NCBI RefSeq assembly: GCF_010092985.1
Contig: NZ_CP048106.1
Location: 310,001 to 374,000, forward strand
Direction of reading: 5' to 3'
DNA length: 64,000 nt
Source: Pontibacter pudoricolor
Lineage (GTDB): Bacteria > Bacteroidota > Bacteroidia > Cytophagales > Hymenobacteraceae
Made by a program: the position numbers and the translations under genes. The notes beneath the pieces are model-generated. The model had not been told where the DNA came from, made no database searches, and saw only the letters and a program-made list of their open reading frames with translations. Shown one piece after another: positions 52,167-61,753 of the stretch; position 1 is the stretch's first letter; every line of letters begins with the position of its first letter.

Positions 52167-53501
52167 CTATTTCAGGTTTACGTGATGGCGTTGCTGGCGG
52201 TAGAGGTAAATCTCTACCACTAGCCAAAGCACAACTATTGTATATTCCAGTATAATCAGGACGGTATCTTCAGAATAAGTGCTGGTGCGATAAGCGCTGT
52301 AACTTAAAATGGCCAGACCCGACCAAACGATAGCAAACCTGAAATTACTGGCTGCTGTGAGCGCAACCAACGTGGTGATGTACCACGGATGTACCGTTGT
52401 GGCAAGCAGCAAGTAAATAGTAAGCGCAGCAGCCATGTAGCCGGTAAGCCTTTTCACGGAGCCCAGTTTCTTCACTGCCGCCATCGACATAACTATAGCA
52501 AAAGTAGCCAGCGAAAGTAAGGGGCCGATCACAGCGATCTGGTTATAGCCTGTTACCTGTATGCCAACCCATCGCAGCAGATAATACACACTTGCATTAA
52601 ACTCAAATTTCAGAAAGTAGAGGTTCAGGCTGCTGGCGAAGAGCTCTATCACGGCCAGGTTTATCAGCGGTAAACAAATTACTAAAAGCGTAAGCCCGAC
52701 AGCCGTTAAAAAGTACACAAACTGCCTGGTTCCCAGCTTGCGCCACATAAATGGCAGAAATAAAAGGGGCAGTAACTTAACCCCGACCGCAAGACCGAAA
52801 GCGCAGCCCGCCCATACCACACGCTGGTAAAAAAGCTGGTACAGGCCAAGAAGCACAAAAAATATCGTCAATGCTTCGAAGTGCAGGTTGCCAGTCAGCT
52901 CCAGAATTACGAGTGGGTTCAGGGCATACAGTAATACATAGCCATCCGGCAAGCCCATTTTGCGCAATAACCGCAAAAGCAGAAACATATTCAGCACCTC
53001 TGCAATCAGGATCACAACCCGAATGACAACAACGCTGCCGGTAATACTTTCTGGGGAGAGCTTTGCTGACAACCAGAAAACAGCCTGCGCAACAGGGGGG
53101 TACACACTATAATATTCTGGTGAGTTGAGTTGTCGGAAAAGCGCATCGTTAATGCCGGAAACTATAGTTGCACCTTCCTGCATAAAATAGCTGGGCAAGT
53201 ATAAGTAAGGGTTTACACCCGCCGCCAGCAGCCTTCCATCCCAGATAAAACGGAAATAATCATCAGACAGCAGGGGAGTGGCCAGCAGCAAGATCACCCT
53301 GAAAACGATGGCAGCACCTATGCCATGCCATACAGGTAAACGCTGGTTTACGACATATACATATCCCAAAAAGCAGGCAGCAAACAACCATACCAGCTGT
53401 GCGAAATTCTCACGCGGTGTAGCATACCCAAGCACAGCATACACGACCGCCGAAACGCCTAGTACACTATAAGCCGCTATAGTTCGCTTTTGTAAGGTCA
53501 T
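52167..53501 (-). CDS. GT-C type membrane glycosyltransferase
   Basis: 444 residues with about ten membrane helices. The loop after helix 2 has SDDYFRFIWDGRLLAAGVNPY, typical of polyprenyl-phosphate-dependent mannosyltransferase-like GT-C enzymes, with the metal/sugar-binding DD. The substrate is unknown. It overlaps the preceding GT2 gene by four bases, and together with the small GT2 (a dolichol-phosphate-mannose synthase type) forms a plausible lipid-linked sugar pathway. Confidence 0.8.
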   Translation of the reverse strand: MTLQKRTIAAYSVLGVSAVVYAVLGYATPRENFAQLVWLFAACFLGYVYVVNQRLPVWHGIGAAIVFRVILLLATPLLSDDYFRFIWDGRLLAAGVNPYLYLPSYFMQEGATIVSGINDALFRQLNSPEYYSVYPPVAQAVFWLSAKLSPESITGSVVVIRVVILIAEVLNMFLLLRLLRKMGLPDGYVLLYALNPLVILELTGNLHFEALTIFFVLLGLYQLFYQRVVWAGCAFGLAVGVKLLPLLFLPFMWRKLGTRQFVYFLTAVGLTLLVICLPLINLAVIELFASSLNLYFLKFEFNASVYYLLRWVGIQVTGYNQIAVIGPLLSLATFAIVMSMAAVKKLGSVKRLTGYMAAALTIYLLLATTVHPWYITTLVALTAASNFRFAIVWSGLAILSYSAYRTSTYSEDTVLIILEYTIVVLWLVVEIYLYRQQRHHVNLK

Positions 53502-54958
53502 GCTTTTTTATGATGTGCCAAGGTATAAAAAAACACCAATCCGAAGCCAGTTGCCAGCATAAAATGGAAAGGCAGTAAACCATAGTCTTTCAGGTGCAGA
53601 CCAAGCCAGATCGCCCAGGCAAAATAGAGCGCCAGCAAACCTTCGAGCCATGTAACTATACTTATGCCGGGAAGTGTGTAAAGCTTCTTTTTCCAATTGT
53701 CCTGCGGCTGTACCAGGTTGTATTTCGGAGTCCGGATGAAAGGGGTTTTGCGCCCCAGATACCCTTCCAGCACAGCCACGCTGTTGTGCAACGACATTCC
53801 CATCGACATGGTCAGGAACAGTAGAAAATCAGGTATAAAGCGGAGGCCGGCTTTACCTGTTTGCCGGCTTGCAGAAACCCAGTAAAAAATGACAAGCGCC
53901 AGCAGGCTAACTATAAAAAGTGTACCCAACTGAAACAGCCACTGCAATTGCGGATTATGTTCTTTAATAAGCAGCACCGGAACAGAAAGTATAGCGGTAA
54001 GCAACACGCAAATAAAGACACTGCTGTTTAATAAATGGAACAGTGCATGCAGTTTAGCTTTTACGGGCTTTGGAGAGAGCAGCACGTTGGATAGATGTTT
54101 ACGGGCAGTCTCGGCAGCCCCTTTGGTCCAGCGGTATTGCTGCGATTTAAGGCCGTTCATTTCGGCTGGCAACTCCGCCGGAGATACTGTCTGCTGCTGA
54201 TACACAAATTTCCAGCCTTTCAGCTGTGCCCGGTAGCTCAGGTCCAGGTCTTCGGTTAGGGTATCGGCTTGCCAGCCACCTGCATCAACTATACAGGCTT
54301 TGCGCCAGACACCGGCCGTGCCATTAAAGTTTATAAAGTAGTTGCCGTTGCTGCGGCCTTGCTGCTCTACCGTAAAATGTGCATCCAGCCCGAAGGCCTG
54401 CAATCGGGTAAGCATGGAGTAATCTCTGTTCAGATGTCCCCAACGGGTTTGCACAACACCAATCTCCGGGCTTGTAAAGGCAACTATAGTTCGCATCAGA
54501 AAATCAGGGGAAGGCACAAAATCAGCATCAAAAATAGCAATGAACTCCCCAGTTGCCGTTTGGAGGCCATGTTGCAGGGCGCCCGCTTTAAAGCCCGTGC
54601 GGTCGCTTCGTCTTACATGTTCTATTGTTAAGCCATTTTTCCGCAGCAGCTTTACTTTTTCAGAGATTATAGTGGTGGTGTCGTCGGTAGAGTCATCCAG
54701 GAGCTGTATCTGTAGGTTTACTTTGGGATAATCAAAAGCGGCAACAGCATCTATTAACCGCGAAATAACATAGCGCTCGTTGTAAACGGGCAATTGCACC
54801 GTTACAGCTGGCCATTCCTGTGGAGCTATAGTTGGAGTTTGTTTTGGAGAACGGGTTAGATACAACCAGGTAAGGTGCAGCTGCACCAGGCTGTAACAGA
54901 ATATAAAGGCCAGGCAAAGACTATAAATCACTATTACTATAGTTGCTACCAGCGTCAT
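53498..54958 (-). CDS. Processive membrane GT2 glycosyltransferase
   Basis: 486 residues, cellulose-synthase-like: an N-terminal helix, GT-A domain with LDDSTDDT, IFDADFVP (DxD), TEDLDLSYR (TED) and QQYRWTKGA (QxxRW), followed by four C-terminal membrane helices. This class makes beta-linked polysaccharides or glycolipids on the membrane. It shares its 5' neighbour with a GT2 of the Dpm type (11 bases gap) and its 3' neighbour with a GT-C (ATGA overlap). The exact glycan is not predictable. Confidence 0.9.
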   Translation of the reverse strand: MTLVATIVIVIYSLCLAFIFCYSLVQLHLTWLYLTRSPKQTPTIAPQEWPAVTVQLPVYNERYVISRLIDAVAAFDYPKVNLQIQLLDDSTDDTTTIISEKVKLLRKNGLTIEHVRRSDRTGFKAGALQHGLQTATGEFIAIFDADFVPSPDFLMRTIVAFTSPEIGVVQTRWGHLNRDYSMLTRLQAFGLDAHFTVEQQGRSNGNYFINFNGTAGVWRKACIVDAGGWQADTLTEDLDLSYRAQLKGWKFVYQQQTVSPAELPAEMNGLKSQQYRWTKGAAETARKHLSNVLLSPKPVKAKLHALFHLLNSSVFICVLLTAILSVPVLLIKEHNPQLQWLFQLGTLFIVSLLALVIFYWVSASRQTGKAGLRFIPDFLLFLTMSMGMSLHNSVAVLEGYLGRKTPFIRTPKYNLVQPQDNWKKKLYTLPGISIVTWLEGLLALYFAWAIWLGLHLKDYGLLPFHFMLATGFGLVFFYTLAHHKKA

Positions 54959-54969
54959 CCGTTATGCGG

Positions 54970-55659
54970 TTACATGTACCTAAATATCGTGAAAATAATC
55001 TTATAGCCGGCCAGCACCGTGCCTTTTATCGTTCCGGACACTTTAGAAACTCCAATGCGTTTACGATACGACACAGGAACTTCAACGGACCGGACATGCT
55101 GCTTAGCTGCTTTGGCCTGCATTTCTACGGTCCAGCCATAGGTACGGTCCTGCATATTCAACCCCAGAAGCGTGTCCAGTTTTATTGCCCGGAAAGGCCC
55201 GAGGTCAGTATAGGTAACCCCGTAAAGTAAGTGCAATAGTTTTGTAGCCAGCCAGTTACCAAATAATTGCTGTGGCAGCAACGAGCCGGCCTCCCTTTTA
55301 CCCAGCACACGCGACCCGATCACCATGTCGGCATCACCGTCAACTATAGGTTTTAAAAGTACATCCATCTCCTGCGGAAAATCTGAAAAATCACCATCCA
55401 GGAAAACAATTATATCAGGACGCAACGCTGATGGTTTAGCTGACGCATAGGCAATTCCTTTCAGGCAGGCATGACCGTAACCCGCTTTTGGCTCGTGCAA
55501 AACGGTGGCCCCGGCCAGGCGGGCTGTCTCGGCGGTGCGGTCGCTGGAGTTGTTGTTTACCACGATCACGTCTGCTACAAACGCAGGAATGGCTGCTACT
55601 ACTTTGCCAATAGAAAGCTCTTCGTTATAGGCCGGGATGATGACGTTTACGCGTAACAT
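54970..55659 (-). CDS. Polyprenyl-phosphate sugar synthase-like GT2
   Basis: 229 residues, GT-A fold without membrane helices: NVIIPAYNEE, VNNNSSDRT, FLDGDFSD (DxD) and VIGSRVLG. This is the pattern of dolichol/undecaprenyl-phosphate mannose synthases. It probably feeds a lipid-linked sugar to the GT-C enzyme encoded two genes downstream; this is inference. It is the first gene of the operon. Confidence 0.88.
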   Translation of the reverse strand: MLRVNVIIPAYNEELSIGKVVAAIPAFVADVIVVNNNSSDRTAETARLAGATVLHEPKAGYGHACLKGIAYASAKPSALRPDIIVFLDGDFSDFPQEMDVLLKPIVDGDADMVIGSRVLGKREAGSLLPQQLFGNWLATKLLHLLYGVTYTDLGPFRAIKLDTLLGLNMQDRTYGWTVEMQAKAAKQHVRSVEVPVSYRKRIGVSKVSGTIKGTVLAGYKIIFTIFRYM

Positions 55660-55801
55660 AGTTCAGGTTGATCTGCAAAGATGTCCATTTATAGTTAAGG
55701 ATGCCAAAAACCAACTTACCTTTAGCATTATTAAGTAATTACTATATATTGGCAACCTTTACTGCAGAAGTTTGTTTAAGTATGCAAGTAATTAACCCCA
55801 T

Positions 55802-56269
55802 ATGAGCGAAAAAATAAATGTCGGAGATAAGGCTCCGGATTTTGAATTGATTAAACCGGACGGCAGCATGTTCAGGCTAAAGGATCAGCTGAAAGACACC
55901 AACGTGGTGCTGTACTTTTACCCGAAAGACAATACGCCCGGCTGCACCAAACAAGCCTGCGGGTTCCGCGATCAGTATGAGGTGTTTAAAGAGCACGAAG
56001 CTGAAGTGGTGGGCATCAGTTCAGACAACTCCGACTCGCATGATAAATTTGAGCGCAGCCATCGCCTTCCGTTCGTGCTGCTGAGCGATACAGATAACAA
56101 GGTGCGCAACCTGTTTGGTGTACCACGTAAATTTGGCATTATCCCCGGTCGTGTTACCTATGTTATAGATAAGAATGGTATAGTCCGTTATATTTTTAAC
56201 TCGATGACCAGGCCGCTGGAACACGTTAAAAATGCGCTGGATGTGCTGAAAGACATAGAAAAGAAATAA
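55802..56269 (+). CDS. bcp: Thiol peroxidase, BCP-type peroxiredoxin
   Basis: 155 residues. Peroxidatic Cys48 in DNTPGCTKQACGF, with Cys53 as likely resolving Cys five residues on, as in atypical 2-Cys PrxQ/BCP. It reduces H2O2 and alkyl peroxides with thioredoxin; cytosolic. Single gene with its own terminator. Confidence 0.95.
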   Translation: MSEKINVGDKAPDFELIKPDGSMFRLKDQLKDTNVVLYFYPKDNTPGCTKQACGFRDQYEVFKEHEAEVVGISSDNSDSHDKFERSHRLPFVLLSDTDNKVRNLFGVPRKFGIIPGRVTYVIDKNGIVRYIFNSMTRPLEHVKNALDVLKDIEKK

Positions 56270-56270
56270 A

Positions 56271-56307
56271 ACAAAAAGGCCTGCAAATGAGATGCAGGCC
56301 TTTTTGT
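56271..56307. terminator. Bidirectional terminator after bcp
   Basis: The arms ACAAAAAGGCCTGCA and TGCAGGCCTTTTTGT pair perfectly around a 7-base loop. It lies between bcp and the convergent lipoprotein gene. Confidence 0.85.
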
Positions 56308-56336
56308 CTTAGGGTTCAACTATAGTTTGTAACCGG

Positions 56337-56903
56337 TTAACGTACCAGTTTCAGTTGTTTCTTGTTGTAGTAATCAACCTGTAAGAAACCATACTGCTTG
56401 TTGAAAAGAACTTTCTTTACGCTATTTATCTTTATGCTATCTGCTTTAACCTCAAACACATCCGTATACACTTTGCCTCCCACTTCTAAGGTTTGGTATG
56501 TTGGTTTATTCTGATCTAACGTCCAGGCGTTTACGTTGTCTACAGCAATTTTTACCTGCAAAGAGTCAGGCCGCTTTAAGATGTAAGTGTAAAAGGTAGA
56601 GTATTTCCCGGTAGTGTCTGCAAGTTGGGCAGTAACCTGGGTGTCAAGCTTTTCCAGGCAATCGTCTGATACCGAAGCACCTTCTCCGGGAACATTCTGG
56701 CCCAGAAAACCAACGAATTTATAAGATCTGATCAGGGTGTCTCTTTCGTCCTTGTACACAGGTTTGTCTCCGGGTTTGTAAACAAGCCATTCGTTGTCTG
56801 CCAGAGTAGGATAGGTTATAGTTGGGTTCTCGCACGTTTCGCAGGAGTAAAGAAATAAGCTGCCAAATAGTAAAGAGAAAATAGTGGTAATAGTTTTTTT
56901 CAT
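56337..56903 (-). CDS. Hypothetical lipoprotein
   Basis: 188 residues, lipobox LYSC near residue 20, then ETCENPTITYP. The rest is beta-rich (DSLQVKIAVDNVNAW, VYTDVFEVKADSI, YGFLQVDYYNKK). Unknown function. Monocistronic; it ends beside the bcp terminator. Confidence 0.75.
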   Translation of the reverse strand: MKKTITTIFSLLFGSLFLYSCETCENPTITYPTLADNEWLVYKPGDKPVYKDERDTLIRSYKFVGFLGQNVPGEGASVSDDCLEKLDTQVTAQLADTTGKYSTFYTYILKRPDSLQVKIAVDNVNAWTLDQNKPTYQTLEVGGKVYTDVFEVKADSIKINSVKKVLFNKQYGFLQVDYYNKKQLKLVR

Positions 56904-57097
56904 GGGTAGTGTTAATTTTTAAGAGATGCAAAATACAGTATAATCAGCTATAAATGAAATATTTTACATAAAGCTACGAATTTTGCAAAAACAAAATGTT
57001 ATAACATTGTTCTGAATATTAAATATTGCTGATACTTACTGGAGGATTCAGATTTGAAGGCCTGCAATTATAGGAAAGAGAGGAGAATACAGAGCAT

Positions 57098-57197
57098 AAA
57101 AAAACTGCCGGCTCACAAAAGCTTCAGCAAAAAAAGTAATATCAACACTACCCAACAATCTGCTTTTTCCGCTAAATGCTCTGCTCTGCCGGCAGTT
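57098..57197 (-). terminator. Terminator with wide loop
   Basis: On the minus strand AACTGCCGGC (57197-57188) can pair with GCCGGCAGTT followed by TTTTTT (57112-57098). The loop is about 75 bases, so confidence is limited. It lies downstream of the small membrane gene at 57210-57446. Confidence 0.45.
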
Positions 57198-57209
57198 ATA
57201 TCTTACTAC

Positions 57210-57446
57210 TTATTTCTGGTTTACAGGTACAGGTTGTGGTTTAAGTTTCGGGCGAAGAACCAGCCATAGAAATGTACCGGCTATAGTACCCGAGAAAAAT
57301 GTAAACACTGTAACTGCCCAGCCATTAATTCCGCGCAACTCTGCATCGTAATAAACCCAGGTTAAAATAAAACCCAGTAAAGCGATGTATATTAAAAAAG
57401 TTGCCAGTATTACAGCCGACGTAATATAAGGCATCAAAAATTCCAT
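57210..57446 (-). CDS. Small hypothetical membrane protein
   Basis: 78 residues, two hydrophobic helices (about 7-30 and 44-64), and a proline-rich tail (RPKLKPQPVPVNQK). The acidic/Trp pattern WVYYDAELRGINGWAV between them resembles small conserved PLDc_N-like membrane peptides. Unknown function. No partner is evident. Confidence 0.7.
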   Translation of the reverse strand: MEFLMPYITSAVILATFLIYIALLGFILTWVYYDAELRGINGWAVTVFTFFSGTIAGTFLWLVLRPKLKPQPVPVNQK

Positions 57447-57652
57447 TTTATAAACGTATTAGTTAACTATAAGCAGCACAAAATTGCACTGGCATTTGTA
57501 TGTTAAACTAACAGGAAGCGGAATAGTTTAGGATATTTTAAAGAATATAGTAGGAATGTGAGTATTGTGCAACAAGATTCATTGCATTATTCTATAGTAT
57601 AAGCTTTTGGTAATTGAATGAGTTGCCGGAAGTTTAGCTGAAACCACTGAAA

Positions 57653-59101
57653 CTATAGTTGCTGTTTTGCTGCTTTTGGCTGCTGGTATGCCTGTAGTAC
57701 CTTTTTAAATATTTCCGTAAGATAATCTCCTCCCCATTTTCCATAAAAGTTCATATCGCGCACTTCATATTCATCTAAATTATAATGCCGCGACGGCGTT
57801 AAATAGCCCATGTAACCACCGTTAAAGCCGGTAACTATAAGCTTCTTGTTTTGCTGCGCGGCCAGCGGTTCCAGGTCTTTCATAAACTCACCGGAATAAT
57901 CGGCGGGAGCACCCAGGAGTAGAATATTACCTAACTGTAACGAACTTACAAACGAAGGGTAATTGCCAAACAAACTATAGAAAAGCCAGGGTGACAGGTG
58001 GTAATTATCGCCGAGTCTGAACTCAGGTTCCGGTAACGATAAGGGCAACCTGCTGTAGCCAAGCGTATTTACGTAGCTCATTTCTATAGTTGGCAACTCC
58101 GGAACTATAGTACGCGCCAGTTGCGTACCCAGCGAGTCTACACTCCGGAAAGAGTCCTGATGGTGGTAAATGGGCTTATGGCTGGCAACGGCTCCTGCCG
58201 AAAAAGCAGCAAAATCCACGTGTTTTTCCAGCGCATCCACAAAGGCACCCGGGTAATCCCTGGATAAAATAAGCTGTTTGGAAGGAAGTACGGTTGCATG
58301 CGCTGAAAAAGTAGCCAGTACAGCCACATCACCATCTGCCTGCTCAAACTTTAAAAACCGAACCGTAGTGTCGCGCACGCTTTCCTCCCCGTTCAGCCTG
58401 TTGCCTACCAGGTGCCCGGCGTAGGCTTTTCCGTAACCTACTTTAGCAATTTCAGCATTGGCACGGGCAAGTTGTATACTTTGGATGATCTGCTCTGTGG
58501 TTTTGTTCAGCTGCTCCTGGCTATAGTTTCCGGCCATCACCCAACCCATTAATTTCTCGCCCCATCCGCCAAAACTGGTGTGCGTGTGCGTAGCCGAAAG
58601 GTATAGTTGCGCTGGTTTAAGCCCGGCTTTCACACTTGCCTCATTAAGGGCAGCGGTTAAGGTCATGGGCGTTATCAGCATATCCAGCGCTATAAAATAA
58701 GCTTCCTGTTTGCCGTTGTTAAAGGCAAAAGTGCGCACGTAGGCTGAGTCGTGCACTTCGGTGTATTTTTTACCTAACCGTTTGCCGTACCCTGCCAGCG
58801 GGAACGGAGGAGGAGGTGTGATGCTCAGCTTTGCCCAGCCAACTTTAAGCGTATCGCCCTCCGAAATTACCGGTTGCTGTTGCCGGAGTGTCGTTACCGT
58901 TTCTTTATAGTAAGCGGTCTCGGTATAGGGCGTAGCATCATTACGACGGATTGCGCAGGCCAGCAGCAACAGCAGAGGCAGCACGAAAAAAAGCGCTTTC
59001 CGCAAAAATCTATAGTTGGGTCTCTTTTTCAAACAATGCAAGTTACTACAATTTTTTAGCTCACTTTGCAGGCACTTTATACAATTTTCCGGTCGAAACA
59101 A
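57653..59101 (-). CDS. Neutral ceramidase-type hydrolase, lipoprotein
   Basis: About 450 mature residues of a neutral/alkaline non-lysosomal ceramidase N-terminal domain: VGWAKLSITPPPPFPLAGYG near its start, ATHTHTSFGGWG with the zinc-binding His residues, and FSAHATVLP. It would hydrolyse N-acyl bonds of ceramides or related lipids, which fits the sphingolipids/sulfonolipids of Bacteroidota. A lipobox-like LLLLACAIRR lies near residue 49. The start is uncertain: TTG at 59101, or a TTG near 59041 closer to the signal sequence. Confidence 0.82.
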   Translation of the reverse strand: MFRPENCIKCLQSELKNCSNLHCLKKRPNYRFLRKALFFVLPLLLLLACAIRRNDATPYTETAYYKETVTTLRQQQPVISEGDTLKVGWAKLSITPPPPFPLAGYGKRLGKKYTEVHDSAYVRTFAFNNGKQEAYFIALDMLITPMTLTAALNEASVKAGLKPAQLYLSATHTHTSFGGWGEKLMGWVMAGNYSQEQLNKTTEQIIQSIQLARANAEIAKVGYGKAYAGHLVGNRLNGEESVRDTTVRFLKFEQADGDVAVLATFSAHATVLPSKQLILSRDYPGAFVDALEKHVDFAAFSAGAVASHKPIYHHQDSFRSVDSLGTQLARTIVPELPTIEMSYVNTLGYSRLPLSLPEPEFRLGDNYHLSPWLFYSLFGNYPSFVSSLQLGNILLLGAPADYSGEFMKDLEPLAAQQNKKLIVTGFNGGYMGYLTPSRHYNLDEYEVRDMNFYGKWGGDYLTEIFKKVLQAYQQPKAAKQQL

Positions 59102-59254
59102 GTTTACGGTTTGGCTTTTAAACTATAAATTTGGCTTTCTGATAATCCGGTAACGACCAGGTGAGCTTGAGACTGCGGGTAATAGCGCCGGATAAACGAT
59201 AACAGACATTTACTTAACCTTACTTAATAAACTGAGCTTTTCAGTTACTTGCCT

Positions 59255-61522
59255 ATGGAGTTCAATATAAACCATTTGCTTAAGATCTCTTCTGAGCTGA
59301 ACATTACGATCAAACAGATCGAGGCGACAGCTACGTTGCTGGATGAAGGTGCTACCGTACCATTCATTTCCCGTTACCGGAAAGAAGCTACCGGCTCCCT
59401 GGATGAAGTACAAATCGCTGCCATCCGCGACAGGATGGAGCAATTGCGTGAGCTGGATAAGCGCCGCGAAAGTATCCTGAAATCAATCCGTGAGCAGGAA
59501 AAACTGACGCCGGAACTGGAAGAGCAGATTATGGCTGCCGAAACAATGGCTGTGCTGGAAGATATTTACCTGCCTTATAAGCCAAAGCGCCGTACCAAAG
59601 CAACTATAGCCCGCGAAAAAGGACTGGAGCCATTGGCACAGCGCCTGTTTGAGCAGGAAAATTTTGACGTGGAAGGGGAAGCGGCTAACTATATTTCGGA
59701 AGAGAAAGAAGTAAAAGATACTGCCGAAGCCCTTGCCGGTGCCCGTGATATCATGGCCGAGTGGATGAACGAGAACGCTGAAGCACGCGCCAGTATGCGC
59801 CAGCTTTTCGAGAAGAATGGCGTGTTTAAGAGCCGGGTGATGCTGGGCAAGGAAGAAGAAGGCCAGAAGTTCAAGGATTACTTTGAGTGGGAAGAGCCGA
59901 TCGAGAAAGCTCCGTCGCACCGCATACTGGCCATGCGCCGCGGCGAAACTGAAAACGTGCTGATGCTGAGTGCCCAGCCTGAAGAGGAAGCAGCGATCGA
60001 AAAACTGGAGGCCATGTTCGTAAAAGGCAATAATGCGGCATCGGAGCAGGTTAGGATGGCAGCTAAAGATTGTTATAAGCGCATGCTTAAAATGAGCATG
60101 GAGACCGAAGTACGCCTGAGCTCAAAAAAACGCGCCGACGAAGAAGCCATACGTGTATTTGCCGATAACCTGCGCCAGTTGCTTCTTTCTTCGCCGCTTG
60201 GTCAGAAAACAGTATTAGCCCTCGATCCTGGATTCAGAACGGGTGTAAAGTCGGTTGTACTGGATAAACAAGGCAAACTGCTGCACAACGAAACGATTTA
60301 CCCGCACACTGGGCAACATAAAGAGCAGGAAGCAGCACAAGCTGTACGCTACATGGTTACCCGCTTTGAAGTGGAGGCCATTGCTATCGGTAACGGTACT
60401 GCCAGCCGCGAAACAGAAGCATTTGTGAAGAGCCTTAAATTGCCGGCTTCGGTTATGGTAGTAATGGTGAACGAGAGTGGTGCATCTATTTATTCGGCTT
60501 CAGAAGTTGCCCGCGAGGAGTTCCCTAATCAGGATGTGACGGTTCGTGGCGCTGTTTCCATTGGGCGCCGTTTAATGGACCCGCTTGCCGAACTGGTAAA
60601 GATCGACCCGAAAAGTATTGGTGTAGGCCAGTACCAGCACGATGTGGATCAGTCTGCGCTTAAACACTCGCTGGATGATGTGGTGATGAGCTGCGTGAAT
60701 GCCGTGGGTGTGGAAGTGAATACTGCCAGCAAGCAGCTGTTAACCTATGTTTCAGGCTTAGGTCCTGCTTTGGCCCAGAATATAGTGGAGTACCGCAACG
60801 AGAACGGACCGTTTAAAACCCGCACCGAACTGAAAAAAGTTGCCCGCCTGGGCGAAAAGGCTTTTGAGCAGGCAGCTGGTTTCCTTCGTATCCGAAATGC
60901 TAAAAATCCGCTGGATGCATCGGCTGTACACCCGGAAAGCTACCCTATAGTGGAGCAAATGGCAAAAGACCTGGGTGTAACCGTTCTGGACCTGATGCAG
61001 AAAGATGAGCTTCGCAAGCAGATCAACCTGAAGAAGTATGTAACCGAAACCGTAGGTTTGCCAACGCTACAGGATATAGTTAGCGAGTTAGCAAAGCCAG
61101 GACGTGACCCGCGCCAGACCTTTGAGGCTTTCAGTTTTACAGAAGGCGTGAACGAGATAAAAGACCTGCGTGAGGGCATGAAACTGCCGGGCATTGTTAC
61201 CAACATAACTGCTTTCGGCGCTTTCGTGGATATCGGGGTGCACCAGGACGGCCTGGTACACGTGAGTCATTTATCTGACCGCTTTGTAACCAACCCGCAT
61301 GATGTGGTAAAAGTTGGGCAGAAGGTAGAAGTTACGGTGCTGGAAGTGGATGCCAACCGCAAACGCATATCCCTTAGTATGAAAGGCGATCCGGCTGCTC
61401 CTAAGCCAGCCAGAGATGGCGGTAATAGAGACCGTAACAACAAAACTGCGGGCAAAAAAGAAGAAGAGCCGATGGATGACTTCCAGGCGAAGCTTGCCAA
61501 GCTGAAGGGGATGTTTAAGTAG
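59255..61522 (+). CDS. tex: Tex family RNA-binding protein
   Basis: 755 residues from the ATG at 59255 (a TTG lies two codons earlier). Domains in order: N-terminal Tex helices (FISRYRKEATGSLDE), a YqgF-like RNase H fold (VLALDPGFRTGVKSVV), helix-hairpin-helix units, and a C-terminal S1 domain (GAFVDIGVHQDGLVHVSHLSD) ending in a charged tail. Tex proteins act in transcription and RNA turnover. The length is usual. Confidence 0.95.
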   Translation: MEFNINHLLKISSELNITIKQIEATATLLDEGATVPFISRYRKEATGSLDEVQIAAIRDRMEQLRELDKRRESILKSIREQEKLTPELEEQIMAAETMAVLEDIYLPYKPKRRTKATIAREKGLEPLAQRLFEQENFDVEGEAANYISEEKEVKDTAEALAGARDIMAEWMNENAEARASMRQLFEKNGVFKSRVMLGKEEEGQKFKDYFEWEEPIEKAPSHRILAMRRGETENVLMLSAQPEEEAAIEKLEAMFVKGNNAASEQVRMAAKDCYKRMLKMSMETEVRLSSKKRADEEAIRVFADNLRQLLLSSPLGQKTVLALDPGFRTGVKSVVLDKQGKLLHNETIYPHTGQHKEQEAAQAVRYMVTRFEVEAIAIGNGTASRETEAFVKSLKLPASVMVVMVNESGASIYSASEVAREEFPNQDVTVRGAVSIGRRLMDPLAELVKIDPKSIGVGQYQHDVDQSALKHSLDDVVMSCVNAVGVEVNTASKQLLTYVSGLGPALAQNIVEYRNENGPFKTRTELKKVARLGEKAFEQAAGFLRIRNAKNPLDASAVHPESYPIVEQMAKDLGVTVLDLMQKDELRKQINLKKYVTETVGLPTLQDIVSELAKPGRDPRQTFEAFSFTEGVNEIKDLREGMKLPGIVTNITAFGAFVDIGVHQDGLVHVSHLSDRFVTNPHDVVKVGQKVEVTVLEVDANRKRISLSMKGDPAAPKPARDGGNRDRNNKTAGKKEEEPMDDFQAKLAKLKGMFK

Positions 61523-61550
61523 TAAGTGTTTTAAAATTTATAGTTTATTT

Positions 61551-61580
61551 AAGGGCATAGCTGCAGCTATGCCCTTTTTT
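61551..61580 (+). terminator. Terminator of tex
   Basis: The arms AAGGGCATAGCTG and CAGCTATGCCCTT pair perfectly and are followed by TTTT, 28 bases past the stop. Confidence 0.85.
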
Positions 61581-61713
61581 ATTGCCACAAATTGTAACAT
61601 AAGGTATAAAATTGAGTCTTATCAAAAATATAAGGCATAGCGTATATCACATATTGTGGCTTTAACCGTTTAAGTATTGATATGCAGGGATTCAGGCTTG
61701 CGTTTATAGTTAT

Positions 61714-61744
61714 TTTAGTTCATCAGTCTAATTCAATACTTTTC
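61714..61744 (+). promoter_or_regulatory. Possible promoter of the PorT-like gene
   Basis: TTTA at 61714-61717, 19 bases, then TACTTTTC at 61737-61744, ten bases before the ATG. One mismatch to each consensus element. Confidence 0.4.
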
Positions 61745-61753
61745 TAACCCTTT